Translations under genes and position numbers: made by a program
NCBI RefSeq assembly: GCF_004661485.1
Contig: NZ_PQVH01000002.1
Coordinates: forward strand, 234,238-298,237
Origin: Methylotenera oryzisoli
GTDB lineage: Bacteria; Pseudomonadota; Gammaproteobacteria; Burkholderiales; Methylophilaceae
Reading direction: 5' to 3'
Length of the DNA: 64,000 bases
Part shown: positions 1-9,727 of the stretch, piece by piece
How positions within the stretch are numbered: position 1 is the first letter of the stretch
Layout of the letters: each line of letters opens with the position of its first letter
Notes under the pieces: generated by a model
What the model was told of the DNA's origin: nothing
The model's database searches: none
The model's input: only the letters and a program-made list of their open reading frames with translations

Positions 1-2304
1 GAAGGCAATAAGCAAATTCTTTTGGTTGCGCAAAAGTCAGCGAATAAAGACGACCCTGAAGCTAGCGACTTGCATGAAGTCGGTACGGTAGCAACTGTAC
101 TGCAAATGCTTAAGTTACCTGATGGTACGGTAAAGGTGTTAGTCGAGGGCGTGCAGCGTGCGCGCGTCAGCGAGTTTACCGAAACTGACGAATGCTTTGC
201 TGCTCGTGCAGAGCTAATCGCTGAATCTGTCAGTGACGTAGAAATACAGGCTCTAATGCGCACGGTGTTTGCACAGTTTGATCAGTACGTGAAGTTGAAC
301 AAAAAGATTCCGCCGGAGATTTTAACTTCGCTCGCTAGCATTGATGAGGCTAGCCGTTTAGCTGACACCATCGCTGCGCACCTGACATTAAAGTTAGAAG
401 AAAAACAGAAAATTCTGGAAATGATTGATGTTGCCGAGCGTCTGGAGCACTTGCTGCGCTTAATGGAAGGCGAAATTGACATTCTGCAAGTAGAAAAACG
501 TATCCGCGGTCGTGTAAAACGCCAGATGGAAAAAACACAGCGCGAATATTATTTGAATGAGCAAGTGAAGGCGATTCAGAAGGAATTGGGCGAGCAAGAT
601 GAAAATGCTGAAATGGATGAGCTCGAAAAGCGCATTGATGAAGCCCGCATGCCAAAAGAAGCGCTTGCCAAAGTGTCGAGTGAACTTAAAAAATTAAAAC
701 TGATGTCACCAATGTCAGCAGAGGCTTCTGTTGTACGTAATTACATTGATACCCTCATCAATTTACCTTGGAAGAAAAAAACTAAAATCAGTAAAGATTT
801 AGTCAAGGCCGAAGCGATATTGGATGATGATCATTTTGGTTTAGAGAAAGTAAAAGAACGTATCGTTGAGTACCTCGCGGTGCAACAACGTGTCGATAAG
901 ATTAAAGCACCAATTTTATGCTTGGTGGGGCCACCTGGTGTTGGTAAGACCTCGTTAGGGCAAAGTATTGCTAAGGCGGTGAATAGAAAATTCATCCGTA
1001 TGGCGTTGGGTGGCGTGCGTGATGAGTCTGAAATTCGTGGTCACAGACGTACTTATATTGGCTCTATGCCAGGTAAAATTCTGCAAAGCATGTCTAAAGT
1101 TGGCGTGAAAAACCCATTGTTCCTGCTGGATGAGGTGGATAAATTAGGGCAAGACTTTAGAGGTGACCCTTCTTCAGCCTTGCTAGAAGTGCTAGACCCT
1201 GAGCAAAACCATACCTTTGCCGATCATTACATTGAGGTTGAGTACGATTTGTCAGACGTCATGTTTGTGGCGACTGCTAACTCGATGAATATTCCTGCGC
1301 CTTTGTTGGACCGTATGGAAATCATTAATCTTTCCGGTTATACCGAAGATGAGAAAGTAAATATCGCGATGCGCTATTTACTGCCTAAACAGCTTAAATC
1401 TCATGGTCTCAACGAGCTAGAGGTACATATTTCAGAGCCAGCGATTCGCGATATCGTACGCTTTTACACACGTGAGGCTGGTGTACGTAGATTAGAGCAA
1501 GAAGTGGCAAAAGTTTGCCGTAAAGTGGTCAAAGAGCTACTCACGACCAAAGCGAAGCAGGGCACAAAAGCACCTAAAAAGATTAATGTGACACCGAAGA
1601 ACTTAGATAAATATTTAGGTGTTCAGCGCTATGACTTTGGCGTTGCAGCCAAAGAAAACCAAGTGGGACAAGTAACTGGGCTTGCTTGGACATCGGTAGG
1701 TGGTGAGTTGCTGACTATTGAAGCAGTGTTGTTACCAGGTAAAGGTAAAACTACGACTACAGGTAAGCTTGGGGATGTCATGAAAGAGTCTACACAAGCC
1801 GCGATGAGCGTTGTGCGTAGTAGAGCTGAGCGCTTAGGTATAGAAGGTAACTTCTACGAAGAACATGACATTCACATCCACTTCCCTGAGGGCGCTACGC
1901 CTAAAGATGGACCAAGTGCAGGTATTGCTATTACTACTGCCTTAGTTTCAATTCTGACGGGCATTCCTGTGCGTGCTGATGTAGCGATGACGGGTGAGAT
2001 TACCTTGCGCGGTGAAGTGTTACCAATTGGCGGCTTGAAAGAGAAGTTGTTGGCTGCACATCGTGGTGGTATTAAAACCGTATTGATTCCACAGCAAAAC
2101 GTGAAAGACTTGGCTGATATACCGGAAAACATTAAAAATCATCTGGATATACACCCGGTACAATGGATTGATGACGTGTTGGCGCTAGCCTTAGCTTCAA
2201 AACCAGTGCCGCGTTCTGAGGAGGCTGACGTCGCAAAAGATGTACAACCTACTGATAATTCAAAGGAAAAGTCAGACGTTGCACAAGAAACAACTAAGCA
2301 TTAA
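1..2304 (+). CDS. lon: Lon ATP-dependent protease (5' end cut off by window)
   Basis: Lon degrades misfolded and short-lived regulatory proteins in the cytosol. The reading frame is open from base 1, and residues E-G-N-K-Q-I-L precede the first candidate start (TTG at 22), matching the Lon N-terminal domain, so the true start lies upstream. Visible in order are the substrate-binding LAN domain, a coiled region, the AAA+ module with Walker [10 protein letters not shown], Walker B FLLDEVDK, and the C-terminal protease domain. The catalytic Ser is in DGPSAG (codon 1915-1917) and the catalytic Lys in GLKEK (codon 2044-2046), so the Ser-Lys dyad is intact. The last about 35 residues form a charged tail beyond the conserved domain. 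It is followed by hup on the same strand, the usual proteobacterial order. Confidence 0.97.
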   Translation, partial: EGNKQILLVAQKSANKDDPEASDLHEVGTVATVLQMLKLPDGTVKVLVEGVQRARVSEFTETDECFAARAELIAESVSDVEIQALMRTVFAQFDQYVKLNKKIPPEILTSLASIDEASRLADTIAAHLTLKLEEKQKILEMIDVAERLEHLLRLMEGEIDILQVEKRIRGRVKRQMEKTQREYYLNEQVKAIQKELGEQDENAEMDELEKRIDEARMPKEALAKVSSELKKLKLMSPMSAEASVVRNYIDTLINLPWKKKTKISKDLVKAEAILDDDHFGLEKVKERIVEYLAVQQRVDKIKAPILCLVGPPGVGKTSLGQSIAKAVNRKFIRMALGGVRDESEIRGHRRTYIGSMPGKILQSMSKVGVKNPLFLLDEVDKLGQDFRGDPSSALLEVLDPEQNHTFADHYIEVEYDLSDVMFVATANSMNIPAPLLDRMEIINLSGYTEDEKVNIAMRYLLPKQLKSHGLNELEVHISEPAIRDIVRFYTREAGVRRLEQEVAKVCRKVVKELLTTKAKQGTKAPKKINVTPKNLDKYLGVQRYDFGVAAKENQVGQVTGLAWTSVGGELLTIEAVLLPGKGKTTTTGKLGDVMKESTQAAMSVVRSRAERLGIEGNFYEEHDIHIHFPEGATPKDGPSAGIAITTALVSILTGIPVRADVAMTGEITLRGEVLPIGGLKEKLLAAHRGGIKTVLIPQQNVKDLADIPENIKNHLDIHPVQWIDDVLALALASKPVPRSEEADVAKDVQPTDNSKEKSDVAQETTKH

Positions 2305-2335
2305 AAAATAAGTGCGTTTTAACCCGTATTAACGC

Positions 2336-2365
2336 TTGACATAGCCTTTGTTGGCTTGATATAAA
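2336..2365 (+). promoter_or_regulatory. sigma-70 promoter of hup
   Basis: TTGACA at 2336-2341 and TATAAA at 2360-2365 are separated by 18 bp, close to the sigma-70 consensus. The pair lies about 75 bp upstream of the hup start and just after the lon stop, so hup need not depend on lon read-through. Predicted from sequence only. Confidence 0.75.
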
Positions 2366-2440
2366 GTTGATACGGGTGGTTTGTTACCCAGACTGTCTGC
2401 CGAAGTTTTTTATTTAATAAACCTTGAGAGGGGATTACAC

Positions 2441-2713
2441 GTGAATAAATCAGAACTAATTGACGAGATTGCTAGTGCCGCAGGTATTTCAAAAGCTGCT
2501 GCTGGTCGTGCGCTAGATGCAACAACTGCTGCAATTACAAAAGCAATTAAAAAAGGTGATCTAGTAACATTGATTGGCTTTGGTACGTTTTATGTAGGTA
2601 AACGTGAGGCTCGTAACGGCCGTAACCCACGCACAGGCGAAACAATTAAAATTCAAGCTGCAAATTCTCCTAAATTTAGGGCTGGTAAAGCGCTTAAAGA
2701 TGCTGTAAACTAG
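2441..2713 (+). CDS. hupB: DNA-binding protein HU
   Basis: Small DNABII nucleoid protein that bends and compacts DNA. The start is the GTG at 2441, giving 90 residues beginning M-N-K-S-E-L-I, the standard HU length and N-terminus. A purine-rich Shine-Dalgarno (GAGAGGGG) lies just upstream. The longer open frame from 2381 would add 20 residues that do not belong to the family. The DNA-binding arm motif GRNPRTGE is present, followed by the typical [12 protein letters not shown] end. HU rather than IHF is suggested by length and by the position directly after lon. The tRNA-Val gene begins 19 bp after the stop with no terminator between, so the two are probably co-transcribed. Confidence 0.95.
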   Translation: MNKSELIDEIASAAGISKAAAGRALDATTAAITKAIKKGDLVTLIGFGTFYVGKREARNGRNPRTGETIKIQAANSPKFRAGKALKDAVN

Positions 2714-2718
2714 CGTTT

Positions 2719-2819
2719 TCGTTGGTGATGCAGGGTGCTTAGCTCAGTTGGTAGAGCGTCGCCCTTACAAGGCGAATGTCAGCGGTTCGACCCCGTTAGC
2801 ACCCACCAAAAACCAACGA
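2719..2819. repeat. 8-bp inverted repeat bracketing tRNA-Val
   Basis: TCGTTGGT at 2719-2726 and its exact complement ACCAACGA at 2812-2819 flank the tRNA-Val gene, 6 nt and 3 nt from its ends. In the transcript they could extend the acceptor stem, perhaps helping tRNA release from the hup transcript. Function is inferred. Confidence 0.5.
2733..2808 (+). tRNA. tRNA-Val (anticodon TAC)
   Basis: 76-nt cloverleaf. The acceptor stem GGGTGCT pairs with AGCACCC (2798-2804), followed by discriminator A and an encoded CCA. The D arm contains AGCTCAGTTGGTAGAGC, the T arm GGTTCGACCCC. The seven-base anticodon loop CTTACAA places anticodon TAC at 2766-2768, which reads valine GTA codons. It lies 19 bp after hup. 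Confidence 0.97.
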
Positions 2820-2969
2820 TAATGTGACTAAGCCGTTTCTAATTTTATAAATTCAGAGTGCTGGTAGTTTAAGCGCTCTTTATTTTGTAAAAAATCTGCA
2901 GTAGTTAATGACTGCAGTGACTAGAAGCGCAAATTTTTAAGTATGTTATTTAATAATATACTGAGTTAT

Positions 2970-3046
2970 GGAGTGGTAGTTCAGTTGGTTAGAATACCGG
3001 CCTGTCACGCCGGGGGTCGCGGGTTCGAGTCCCGTCCACTCCGCCA
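2970..3046 (+). tRNA. tRNA-Asp (anticodon GTC)
   Basis: 77-nt cloverleaf. The acceptor stem GGAGTGG pairs with CCACTCC near the 3' end, followed by G and an encoded CCA. The T loop carries GGGTTCGAGTCCC. The anticodon GTC is at 3004-3006 in a loop flanked by the stem CCGGC/GCCGG. A strong rho-independent terminator follows within 10 bp. Confidence 0.97.
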
Positions 3047-3050
3047 AATA

Positions 3051-3082
3051 AAAAAGCGAGCCTCTAGGCTCGCTTTTTTATT
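3051..3082 (+). terminator. rho-independent terminator after tRNA-Asp
   Basis: The stem AAGCGAGCC/GGCTCGCTT with a TCTA loop is followed by a run of T. It closes the hup-tRNA-Val-tRNA-Asp unit. Confidence 0.9.
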
Positions 3083-3286
3083 TCTATCTCGCCAATACTT
3101 TCATTAGGCGTTAATCCTATCCTTCCTCATCCGAACTTGTTCCCTTAATCTATTGTCATCACTCACTCAAGTCATGTTTCAACTATAACTTGTGATATAT
3201 TAATGACCCTTGGCTTATGGTTGATATTGATTGTAAGCTTTTACATTTTTAATGATTTTTCAGCATATTTTTAAGAAGAGAACTTT

Positions 3287-5185
3287 ATGTTAGATGGTAT
3301 CCGTTCTGTAGCTAAAGGCTGGGTAGGGAAAGCTATATTGGCTTTCATTACAGTTCCTTTTGCTTTATTTGGGATTGACTCTTATTTGAGTCAGGCCGGT
3401 AATAATGCGGCAATTGCAAAAGTTGATGGTAGCGAAATCTCTGTGCAAGCATACTCAAATGCAATGCAGAATTTGCGTAATCGGATGCAAAGTGAAGGAA
3501 AAGCAGACCAGGCGCAATTAGACAGCCCAGAAGTGAAAGCAATGGTGTTGGATCAGTTGATTAATGAGCAGTTGCTAGAAAAGGAAATTCAGCGCGCAAA
3601 CTATAAAATTAGCGACGCACAATTAGCCACTTATATTACTGCGATGCCATCTTTCCAAAAGGACGGTAAGTTCTCACAAGAGTTGTATGATGAACTGTTG
3701 CAGCAAAACAGATATACCCCGAAAAAATTTGAAGCCGAGATTCGTGCAACTTTATTAGCGCAGCAAGCACAGGATGGCATTGCTAAGCTTGGTTTTATTT
3801 CTACCGCGCGTGCTGACAAGACTTTAAAGCTTTTAAATCAAAAGCGTGTAGTCACAGTGTCTGAGCTTAAAACTAAAGACTATCTAGACCAAGTTAAAGT
3901 ATCTCCTGAAGAGGTAAAAGCTTATTACGATAAGCATAAGGATAAGTTGCGTGATCCTGAGCAGGTGAAAATTGAATTCTTATTGTTATCAGCAAGTAGT
4001 TTAGTGCCTGGCATTAAAGTCGATGATGCTGATGTGAAGCGTTATTACGATGAGAATTCAGCTAAATTTAAAGGTGATGAGCAAAGACGCGCTAGCCATA
4101 TCTTGATTGGTTTTGGTGTGAACGCAACGCCTGAGCAAAAAGAAGAGGCTAAGAATAAAGCGCAAGCTTTGTTAGCAACTATCAAAAAGAACCCAAAATC
4201 TTTTGAAGAGTTAGCAATTAAGAACTCACAAGACCCTGGCTCTGCAACTAAAGGTGGTGATTTAGGCAGCTTTGGCCGTGGCGCAATGGTAAAGCCATTT
4301 GAAGAAGCAGCATTTAAAATGAAGGTAGGTGAGGTTAGCGATTTAGTGGAATCTGAATTTGGCTATCACATCATTAAAGTCACAGAGATTACTGGTCAAG
4401 GCTCTGATTTTGAATCATTGAAAGCGCAAATTAAAGGTGACTTGATTTTCCAAAAGGCACAAGCTGAGTTTGTTGAAAAAGCCGAGAGCTTCAGTAATGC
4501 GGTTTATGAGCAATCTGAAAGCTTGGCACCGGTTGCTAAAATGTTTGGTGGTCAGTTACAGCTTTCTGGTTGGACTTCACGTGAAGAAGCGGCTAAGTTC
4601 TTCAAGAACGATAAAATCGTTAGTTTGATTTTCTCACCAGAATCTATCAAAGAACACCGCAATACTGAGGCTGTTGAGATTTCACCTAATAATCTGGTTT
4701 CTGCGCGTGTGCTTGAGTACAAGCCAGCAGCAACAAAATCATTTGATGCTGTAAAAGCAGGTATTGAAGATTTGCTTAAACTTGAGGCGGCTTCAAAGTT
4801 AGCAATTGCTAAAGGTGAAGAGGCACTGAAAACCTTGCGTGCTGGCGGTTCAGTTGCTAATTTAGACTGGATCCCTGAGGTGAAGGTAGACCGTAAAAAT
4901 GCACAGGGCTTAACACAGCTTGCAATGACACAGGTGTTTAAAACTGATGTAAGCAAGTTACCGGCTTACTCTGGTTTGGCAGATAGCAAATTGGGTTATT
5001 TGATTGTAAAAATCATTGAAGTAGATACTGCTAGCGTTGCTGATGCCGAGTCTGTGAAAACGGCCAAAGGCGAGCTAAGCCAAGTGTTATCAGATGAGTA
5101 CTTATCAGCGTATAAACAATCGCTACGTGAAAAAGTTAAAGTGACTGTTAACCAACGTTTGTTGTTAGAAAATACTAACCACTAA
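3287..5185 (+). CDS. ppiD: PpiD-type periplasmic folding chaperone / peptidyl-prolyl isomerase
   Basis: Inner-membrane-anchored periplasmic chaperone that helps newly exported outer-membrane proteins fold. Residues about 12-34 form a single N-terminal transmembrane anchor (AILAFITVPFALFGID). A SurA_N-like chaperone domain follows, then a parvulin domain around residues 265-360 with RRASHILIGF, GGDLGSFGRG and EFGYHIIKV. The C-terminal half is a PpiD-like helical region. Length of 632 residues matches PpiD (about 620). The start is supported by AAGAAGAG seven bases upstream. Position after lon and hup is the same as in Escherichia coli. Known PpiD proteins have weak isomerase activity, so the chaperone role is probably the main one. 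Confidence 0.93.
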   Translation: MLDGIRSVAKGWVGKAILAFITVPFALFGIDSYLSQAGNNAAIAKVDGSEISVQAYSNAMQNLRNRMQSEGKADQAQLDSPEVKAMVLDQLINEQLLEKEIQRANYKISDAQLATYITAMPSFQKDGKFSQELYDELLQQNRYTPKKFEAEIRATLLAQQAQDGIAKLGFISTARADKTLKLLNQKRVVTVSELKTKDYLDQVKVSPEEVKAYYDKHKDKLRDPEQVKIEFLLLSASSLVPGIKVDDADVKRYYDENSAKFKGDEQRRASHILIGFGVNATPEQKEEAKNKAQALLATIKKNPKSFEELAIKNSQDPGSATKGGDLGSFGRGAMVKPFEEAAFKMKVGEVSDLVESEFGYHIIKVTEITGQGSDFESLKAQIKGDLIFQKAQAEFVEKAESFSNAVYEQSESLAPVAKMFGGQLQLSGWTSREEAAKFFKNDKIVSLIFSPESIKEHRNTEAVEISPNNLVSARVLEYKPAATKSFDAVKAGIEDLLKLEAASKLAIAKGEEALKTLRAGGSVANLDWIPEVKVDRKNAQGLTQLAMTQVFKTDVSKLPAYSGLADSKLGYLIVKIIEVDTASVADAESVKTAKGELSQVLSDEYLSAYKQSLREKVKVTVNQRLLLENTNH

Positions 5186-5231
5186 TGATATGGATGGCCT
5201 CGGAATGAGGTCATTCTTTTCAGTAGGCAAT

Positions 5232-5257
5232 AAAAAAGGCACCTAGGTGCCTTTTTT
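5232..5257. terminator. bidirectional terminator between ppiD and fabI
   Basis: The GGCACC/GGTGCC stem has A6 on one side and T6 on the other. It can therefore terminate ppiD on the plus strand and fabI on the minus strand, two converging genes. Confidence 0.9.
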
Positions 5258-5278
5258 ATTGCGCGTTAATCGCTTAAC

Positions 5279-6064
5279 TTAATCAATGCTGCCTGCAGCA
5301 GTGATATTCATACCACCGTCTACATAAGTGATTTCGCCTGTTATACCAGAAGCCAAGTCACTACAGAGGAAAGCTGAAGCATTACCAACTTCTTCAATCG
5401 TGACGTTTCTACGTAATGCAGCGTGCTTCTCGTTAAAGCCAATCATTTTGTCAAAATCTGCAATACCTGATGCTGCAAGCGTTTTAATCGGGCCTGCAGA
5501 CACCGCATTAACACGGATGCCACGTGGGCCTAGGCTTTGCGCTAAATAACGTACGTTTGCCTCTAAACTCGCTTTGGCTAAGCCCATTACGTTGTAGTTA
5601 GGCATCGTGCGTTCTGCACCTAGATAGCTTAGTGTTAATAGGCTGCCTTTACGGCCTTCCATCATCGGATAAGCTGCTTTGGCCAGTGCTGAGAAGCTAT
5701 ATGAGCTAATGTCGTGTGCAATGCGGAAATATTCGCGATTAACTGCCTCTAGGTAGTCACCAGCGAGTGCGACTTTAGGTACAAAGGCAACAGAGTGGAC
5801 CAATGCATCTAAACCATCCCAGTGTTTAGCTAGTGCAGGGAATAGTGCGTCGATTTGTGCGTCTTCAGCAACATCGCATGGCAATACGATTTTTGAGTCA
5901 AAGTCTGCGGCTAAATCTGCAACGCGCTTTTCATGTTTGTCAATTTGATAAGTGAATGCGAGTTCTGCGCCTTCTCTTTTCATAGCGGCAGCAATGCCAT
6001 AAGCGATTGAGCGGTTACTTAATAAGCCCGCGATGAGTACTTTTTTACCAGCTAAGAATCCCAT
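5279..6064 (-). CDS. fabI: enoyl-[acyl-carrier-protein] reductase (NADH), FabI
   Basis: Catalyses the last, NADH-dependent reduction of each fatty-acid elongation cycle. It is a short-chain-dehydrogenase-type protein of 261 residues, the usual FabI length. The N-terminal nucleotide-binding segment [17 protein letters not shown] is present. The active site Tyr147, Tyr157 and Lys164 lie in [19 protein letters not shown], in the FabI spacing. [11 protein letters not shown] follows, part of the substrate-binding loop and a triclosan-contact region in known FabI proteins. GGAAA sits before the ATG. It stands alone between the converging ppiD and an ABC importer cluster on the same strand, 99 bp upstream. 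Confidence 0.97.
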   Translation of the reverse strand: MGFLAGKKVLIAGLLSNRSIAYGIAAAMKREGAELAFTYQIDKHEKRVADLAADFDSKIVLPCDVAEDAQIDALFPALAKHWDGLDALVHSVAFVPKVALAGDYLEAVNREYFRIAHDISSYSFSALAKAAYPMMEGRKGSLLTLSYLGAERTMPNYNVMGLAKASLEANVRYLAQSLGPRGIRVNAVSAGPIKTLAASGIADFDKMIGFNEKHAALRRNVTIEEVGNASAFLCSDLASGITGEITYVDGGMNITAAGSID

Positions 6065-6163
6065 AGTTATTTCCTATTTACTTGTCATTAGAGGAAGGGG
6101 TGGTTTAGCATCGGCTAAACTCGATAGCTGCGTGATAGCTTAGATTCAGATTGATATATGGAA

Positions 6164-7009
6164 CTATCGATTGCTTCCACTTCGTGGGTCTAGTGCATCA
6201 CGCAAACCCTCACCGAGCAGATTATAACCTAACACGGTAATTAAAATCGCTAATCCTGGAAACAACGATAGCCACCAAGCAAACTGAATGTATTCTTTTC
6301 CATCGGTAAGAATGTTGCCCCATGACGCTTGAGGTGCTTGTACGCCTAAACCTAAAAAGCTTAAGCCTGATTCCATGAGCACGGCACCAGCTACCCCTAA
6401 GACTGCACTGACGATAATAGGGGTTAAGCTATTAGGCAGTAAATGGGTGAAGATGAGTCTAGCGTTTTTTGCGCCTAGTGTACGCGAAGCCATGACGAAC
6501 TCGCGTTCATTTAAGCTCAAGAACTCCGCACGTACCAGCCTTGTAACACCCATCCATGAAGTAAGGCCGATCACGATCATGATGTTAATGATAGAGGGCG
6601 TTAAAAATGCAATCACGGCCAGTATCAGGAAAAAGCTAGGGATAGATAGCATGACGTCAACGATACGCATGATACATGTATCTACCCAGCCGCGATAAAA
6701 GCCAGCCAGCGCACCAAGTAATATGCCGATAGCCGTTGATATACCGACAGCCACCAGACCGACGAGTAATGATATGCGGCCGCCGAACAGCATACGGCTC
6801 AGTACATCGCGCCCTAATCCATCGGTGCCCATCCAGTGTTGCATAGAGGGCTGTAATAGAATGGCTTTTACATCTATGTAATTAGGGTCGTATGGTGCAA
6901 CTACGGGGGCGAGCATCGATAATACGAACACAAACATAATGATGATGAAACCCGCTAAAGAAAGTGGGTTAGATAAGGCTTTTTTAATTAGGCTGGTCTG
7001 CATGTTCAT
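6164..7009 (-). CDS. Opp/Dpp-family ABC importer permease (DppC/OppC type)
   Basis: Inner-membrane permease of a peptide-type ABC importer. About six hydrophobic segments are visible, with the OppC-type N-terminal domain (LAPVVAPYDPNYID, WMGTDGLGRDVLSRML) and the EAA loop REFVMASRTLGAKNARLIF that contacts the ATPase. I start at the ATG ending at 7009, beginning M-N-M-Q-T-S. The frame is open to 7057, but that would overlap the upstream permease by 43 bases and add an unlikely Arg-rich leader. The chosen start overlaps by none and sits 5 bp after the upstream stop. The next gene downstream is fabI, so no ATP-binding subunit is encoded here. Substrate cannot be read from sequence. Confidence 0.9.
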   Translation of the reverse strand: MNMQTSLIKKALSNPLSLAGFIIIMFVFVLSMLAPVVAPYDPNYIDVKAILLQPSMQHWMGTDGLGRDVLSRMLFGGRISLLVGLVAVGISTAIGILLGALAGFYRGWVDTCIMRIVDVMLSIPSFFLILAVIAFLTPSIINIMIVIGLTSWMGVTRLVRAEFLSLNEREFVMASRTLGAKNARLIFTHLLPNSLTPIIVSAVLGVAGAVLMESGLSFLGLGVQAPQASWGNILTDGKEYIQFAWWLSLFPGLAILITVLGYNLLGEGLRDALDPRSGSNR

Positions 7010-7014
7010 GAGTG

Positions 7015-8037
7015 CTATGCCTTTGCTACGCCGCGGCGCACACGTGGGTCTGCCCATGCATATGCAACATCGGCAAGCAGATTGCCAATAAGTGTTAGTG
7101 CGGAGCCTATCGTGAGTATGCCCATGACCACGGGGAAGTCGCGCATCAGCACTGCATCGTAAAACAATTTGCCCATGCCTGGGATGGCGAAAATAGTTTC
7201 TGCAATCACTGAGCCGCCAATAAGGCCTGGGATTGATAAGCCTACAATGGTAATGAGCGGTAGCAACGCGTTGCGTAAGGCGTGTGTGTAGACTACTTTA
7301 CGTTCACCTAAGCCTTTAGCGCGTGCAGTCGTGATGTAGTCTTGCTGCAGCACGTCTAGCATGCCGTTTTTCACAAATAAGGTGATGCCTGCAAGCCCTG
7401 TGATTGATGGAATAATCACAGGCAGCCATAAGTGGCTGAAAGAGTCTTTGATTTTATGCCAGGTATCTAATGAGTCGTAATTGAGGCTGTGCAGGCCGGA
7501 GATAGGAAACCAGTTATGTACTACACCCAGCCAGTACATCAGCAGTAGAGATAGCCAAAAGCTAGGGATAGAGAAGCCGATAAAGTTAAATAGGGTGATT
7601 GAACGGTCTTGCCAGCCTTGATATTTACGCGCGGCAATAATGCCCAATGGTATTGCTAGCGCTAAGGTGATAACTAGGCCGATGACATTAATCATTAAGG
7701 TGATTGGTAAAGCTTGTTGAATCATGCCTTCAGTCACATTGCCATCAGCATCTACGGTTTGCCAAAACACAGGTTTTTGGTGTGATGCAAACGAATTGCC
7801 AAAATCCAATGTGGCCATGCGCTTTAACCATAAACCATACTGCACGATGACAGGTTTATCTAAATGATACATCTCACGTAGTTTTTGCCTAGACTCTTCG
7901 CTCGCTTTAGGGTTAAAAGCGGCTTCATTGTTGGTGATATCACCAGGTGCCAGATGCATGATAAAAAATGAGATCAGGCTGATGCCTATGAGCATCGGTA
8001 TCATCCACAACACACGTTTGACTAGATATTTAATCAT
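7015..8037 (-). CDS. Opp/Dpp-family ABC importer permease (DppB/OppB type)
   Basis: Partner permease of the previous gene, 340 residues. It starts with the family hallmark YLVKRVLWMIPMLIGISLIS and IMHLAPGD, then a periplasmic region, and a C-terminal transmembrane domain with the EAA loop DYITTARAKGLGERKVVYTH. It lies between the binding-protein gene (5 bp upstream) and the second permease (5 bp downstream), so translation is probably coupled. The residues between helices 1 and 2 are longer than in many DppB proteins, as in the YejB/MicC-type branch, but I would not assign a substrate. Confidence 0.9.
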   Translation of the reverse strand: MIKYLVKRVLWMIPMLIGISLISFFIMHLAPGDITNNEAAFNPKASEESRQKLREMYHLDKPVIVQYGLWLKRMATLDFGNSFASHQKPVFWQTVDADGNVTEGMIQQALPITLMINVIGLVITLALAIPLGIIAARKYQGWQDRSITLFNFIGFSIPSFWLSLLLMYWLGVVHNWFPISGLHSLNYDSLDTWHKIKDSFSHLWLPVIIPSITGLAGITLFVKNGMLDVLQQDYITTARAKGLGERKVVYTHALRNALLPLITIVGLSIPGLIGGSVIAETIFAIPGMGKLFYDAVLMRDFPVVMGILTIGSALTLIGNLLADVAYAWADPRVRRGVAKA

Positions 8038-8042
8038 AATAG

Positions 8043-9698
8043 TTATTGAGTGTTAATTTCATTTCTTCTTAAAGATTGTGGAATATACCAATCTTGTGAG
8101 TTATGGCCGATGCCGGCTGGTGGTGCAGGGTCGTCAATACCTTTAACGCGTTTATGTATTGCGGTTAAACCATAACCTGCAGAGAGGTAGATGACTGGGC
8201 TGTCTTCAAGCAGTATTTCCGCGAACTTATGGTAAATCACCATGCGCTTATCCGGGTTAAGTTCTAGCCGTCCTTGCTCAAGCAGTGCGTCAATTTTAGG
8301 GTTGTTGTAACCGATAAAATTAAATTGGCCAGGTGCTTGCTGGCTGGAGTGCCAAATGTTGTATTGATCCGGATCTAAGCCCAGCCCCCAACCTAATACG
8401 ACTACATCAAAATCACCGGTTTTAATGAAACGACTAATAAAGCTTGCCCATTCAATAGCGCGGATTCTGACATCAATGCCAACTTCTTTCAGTCTGCGCT
8501 GGATCAGTACTGCTGATTTTTCACGCTCTTTATTTTGGTTGGTGATAATTTCAAAGCTAAATGGTTTGCCGTCACGTTCTAATATGCCATCGCTGTTGCT
8601 GTCATTGAAGCCAGCCTCTTGCAGCAAAGCACGCGCTTTGGCTGGATCGTAAGGGTAAGGTTGCAGGGCAGGGTTGCTCCAGCGCGTACCCGGTTTGTAT
8701 GGCGAGGCAATGTTAATACCTAGCCCTAAGTAAACACCGTCTATGATTTCCTGTTTGTCGATGGCGTAGTTGATGGCGCGCCGTACACGCACATCATCAA
8801 AAGGTTTGTGTTTGAGGTTAAAGCCCATATAGGTGTAACTGTTGCCGAGTTCTTTATACAAGGCGAGTTTTTTGAGCAATTCAGGACGCGCAGGGATGAT
8901 GCGCGAGTACTTGATCGGGTCTAGACCCATCAGGTCGATGTTGTCTGCCATTAACTCTAAAAACTGTGCGGAGTTGTCAGGAATAATGCGCGTAACCAGA
9001 TTGTCGATTTGTGCGGGCCCAAGGACAGAGTTGGCATTTCTGGAAAGCATCAGGTGCTCGCCGTGCTTCCAGTTGTCTAGTTTGTAATAGTTGCTGCCCA
9101 CTGGCTTGCGCGCGAATGCGGTGGTGTGCAGGTCTTTACCCTCAAGCAGGTGTTTGGGTAGTATTTGCAGGCCGGCCCAGCTATCTAGGGCTGGTGCATA
9201 GGCCTGCGCATAGGTGACACGGAACGTCTGCGGATCCGGTATCTCTGCCTTTTTTACCAGTAAGAAATCTGAAGCATAGGGGCTGGCGTTTTTTTCATCG
9301 GTCACGGCTTGCCAAGTAAACAGTACGTCTGCGCTGGTGAGTGGCTGGTTGTCTGCCCATTTTAGATTGGGCTTCAGCTTGAAAGTGATTGTTTTCTGGT
9401 CAGTAGATATTTGCCAGCTTTCAGTCAGGTCACCTTCTAGCTCAAGGTTCTTGTCGTATTTGAGTAAGCTATTAAAAATGTTGCTGCTGATTGCTGAGGA
9501 TGCTGACTCTCCTGCGATCATGGAAATGAGCCCACTAGGCTCACCAGTCATTGCGTTAATCAATGTGCCACCAGAGGCTTTCGGTGCGCTGACGTTATAG
9601 TCAATCTGATTTTGTTGGTCACTAGGCGCACCACACCCTGCAATCAGTAAGGTAAGTAACAGGATGCTTGAGTTGTGTAGACTGAATAGTGGCGGCAT
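8043..9698 (-). CDS. peptide/nickel-type solute-binding lipoprotein (SBP family 5)
   Basis: Periplasmic substrate-binding component of the ABC importer. A lipoprotein signal is clear: hydrophobic stretch then lipobox LIAGC with the lipidated Cys at residue 22. The family-5 core follows: LTESWQISTDQKTITFKLKP, WADNQPLTSADVLFTWQ, FDDVRVRRAINYAIDKQEI and YPYDPAKARALLQEAGF. At 551 residues it has normal length. It is the first gene of the importer set and starts 29 bp after mltD on the same strand, so mltD and the importer may form one operon. That would fit uptake of murein-derived or other peptides, though this link is inference. Confidence 0.92.
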   Translation of the reverse strand: MPPLFSLHNSSILLLTLLIAGCGAPSDQQNQIDYNVSAPKASGGTLINAMTGEPSGLISMIAGESASSAISSNIFNSLLKYDKNLELEGDLTESWQISTDQKTITFKLKPNLKWADNQPLTSADVLFTWQAVTDEKNASPYASDFLLVKKAEIPDPQTFRVTYAQAYAPALDSWAGLQILPKHLLEGKDLHTTAFARKPVGSNYYKLDNWKHGEHLMLSRNANSVLGPAQIDNLVTRIIPDNSAQFLELMADNIDLMGLDPIKYSRIIPARPELLKKLALYKELGNSYTYMGFNLKHKPFDDVRVRRAINYAIDKQEIIDGVYLGLGINIASPYKPGTRWSNPALQPYPYDPAKARALLQEAGFNDSNSDGILERDGKPFSFEIITNQNKEREKSAVLIQRRLKEVGIDVRIRAIEWASFISRFIKTGDFDVVVLGWGLGLDPDQYNIWHSSQQAPGQFNFIGYNNPKIDALLEQGRLELNPDKRMVIYHKFAEILLEDSPVIYLSAGYGLTAIHKRVKGIDDPAPPAGIGHNSQDWYIPQSLRRNEINTQ

Positions 9699-9727
9699 AG
9701 GCAGTATTTATCTATTAACGTTAGCTG

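Noticed and set aside
2381..2440. Upstream extension of the HU reading frame
   Set aside because: HU proteins are 90 residues and start M-N-K-S/T; the extension lies between promoter and Shine-Dalgarno.
2896..2917. CTGCAGT-N8-ACTGCAG hairpin between the tRNAs as a terminator
   Set aside because: No T run follows, so I do not call it a terminator; it may be an mRNA processing stem.
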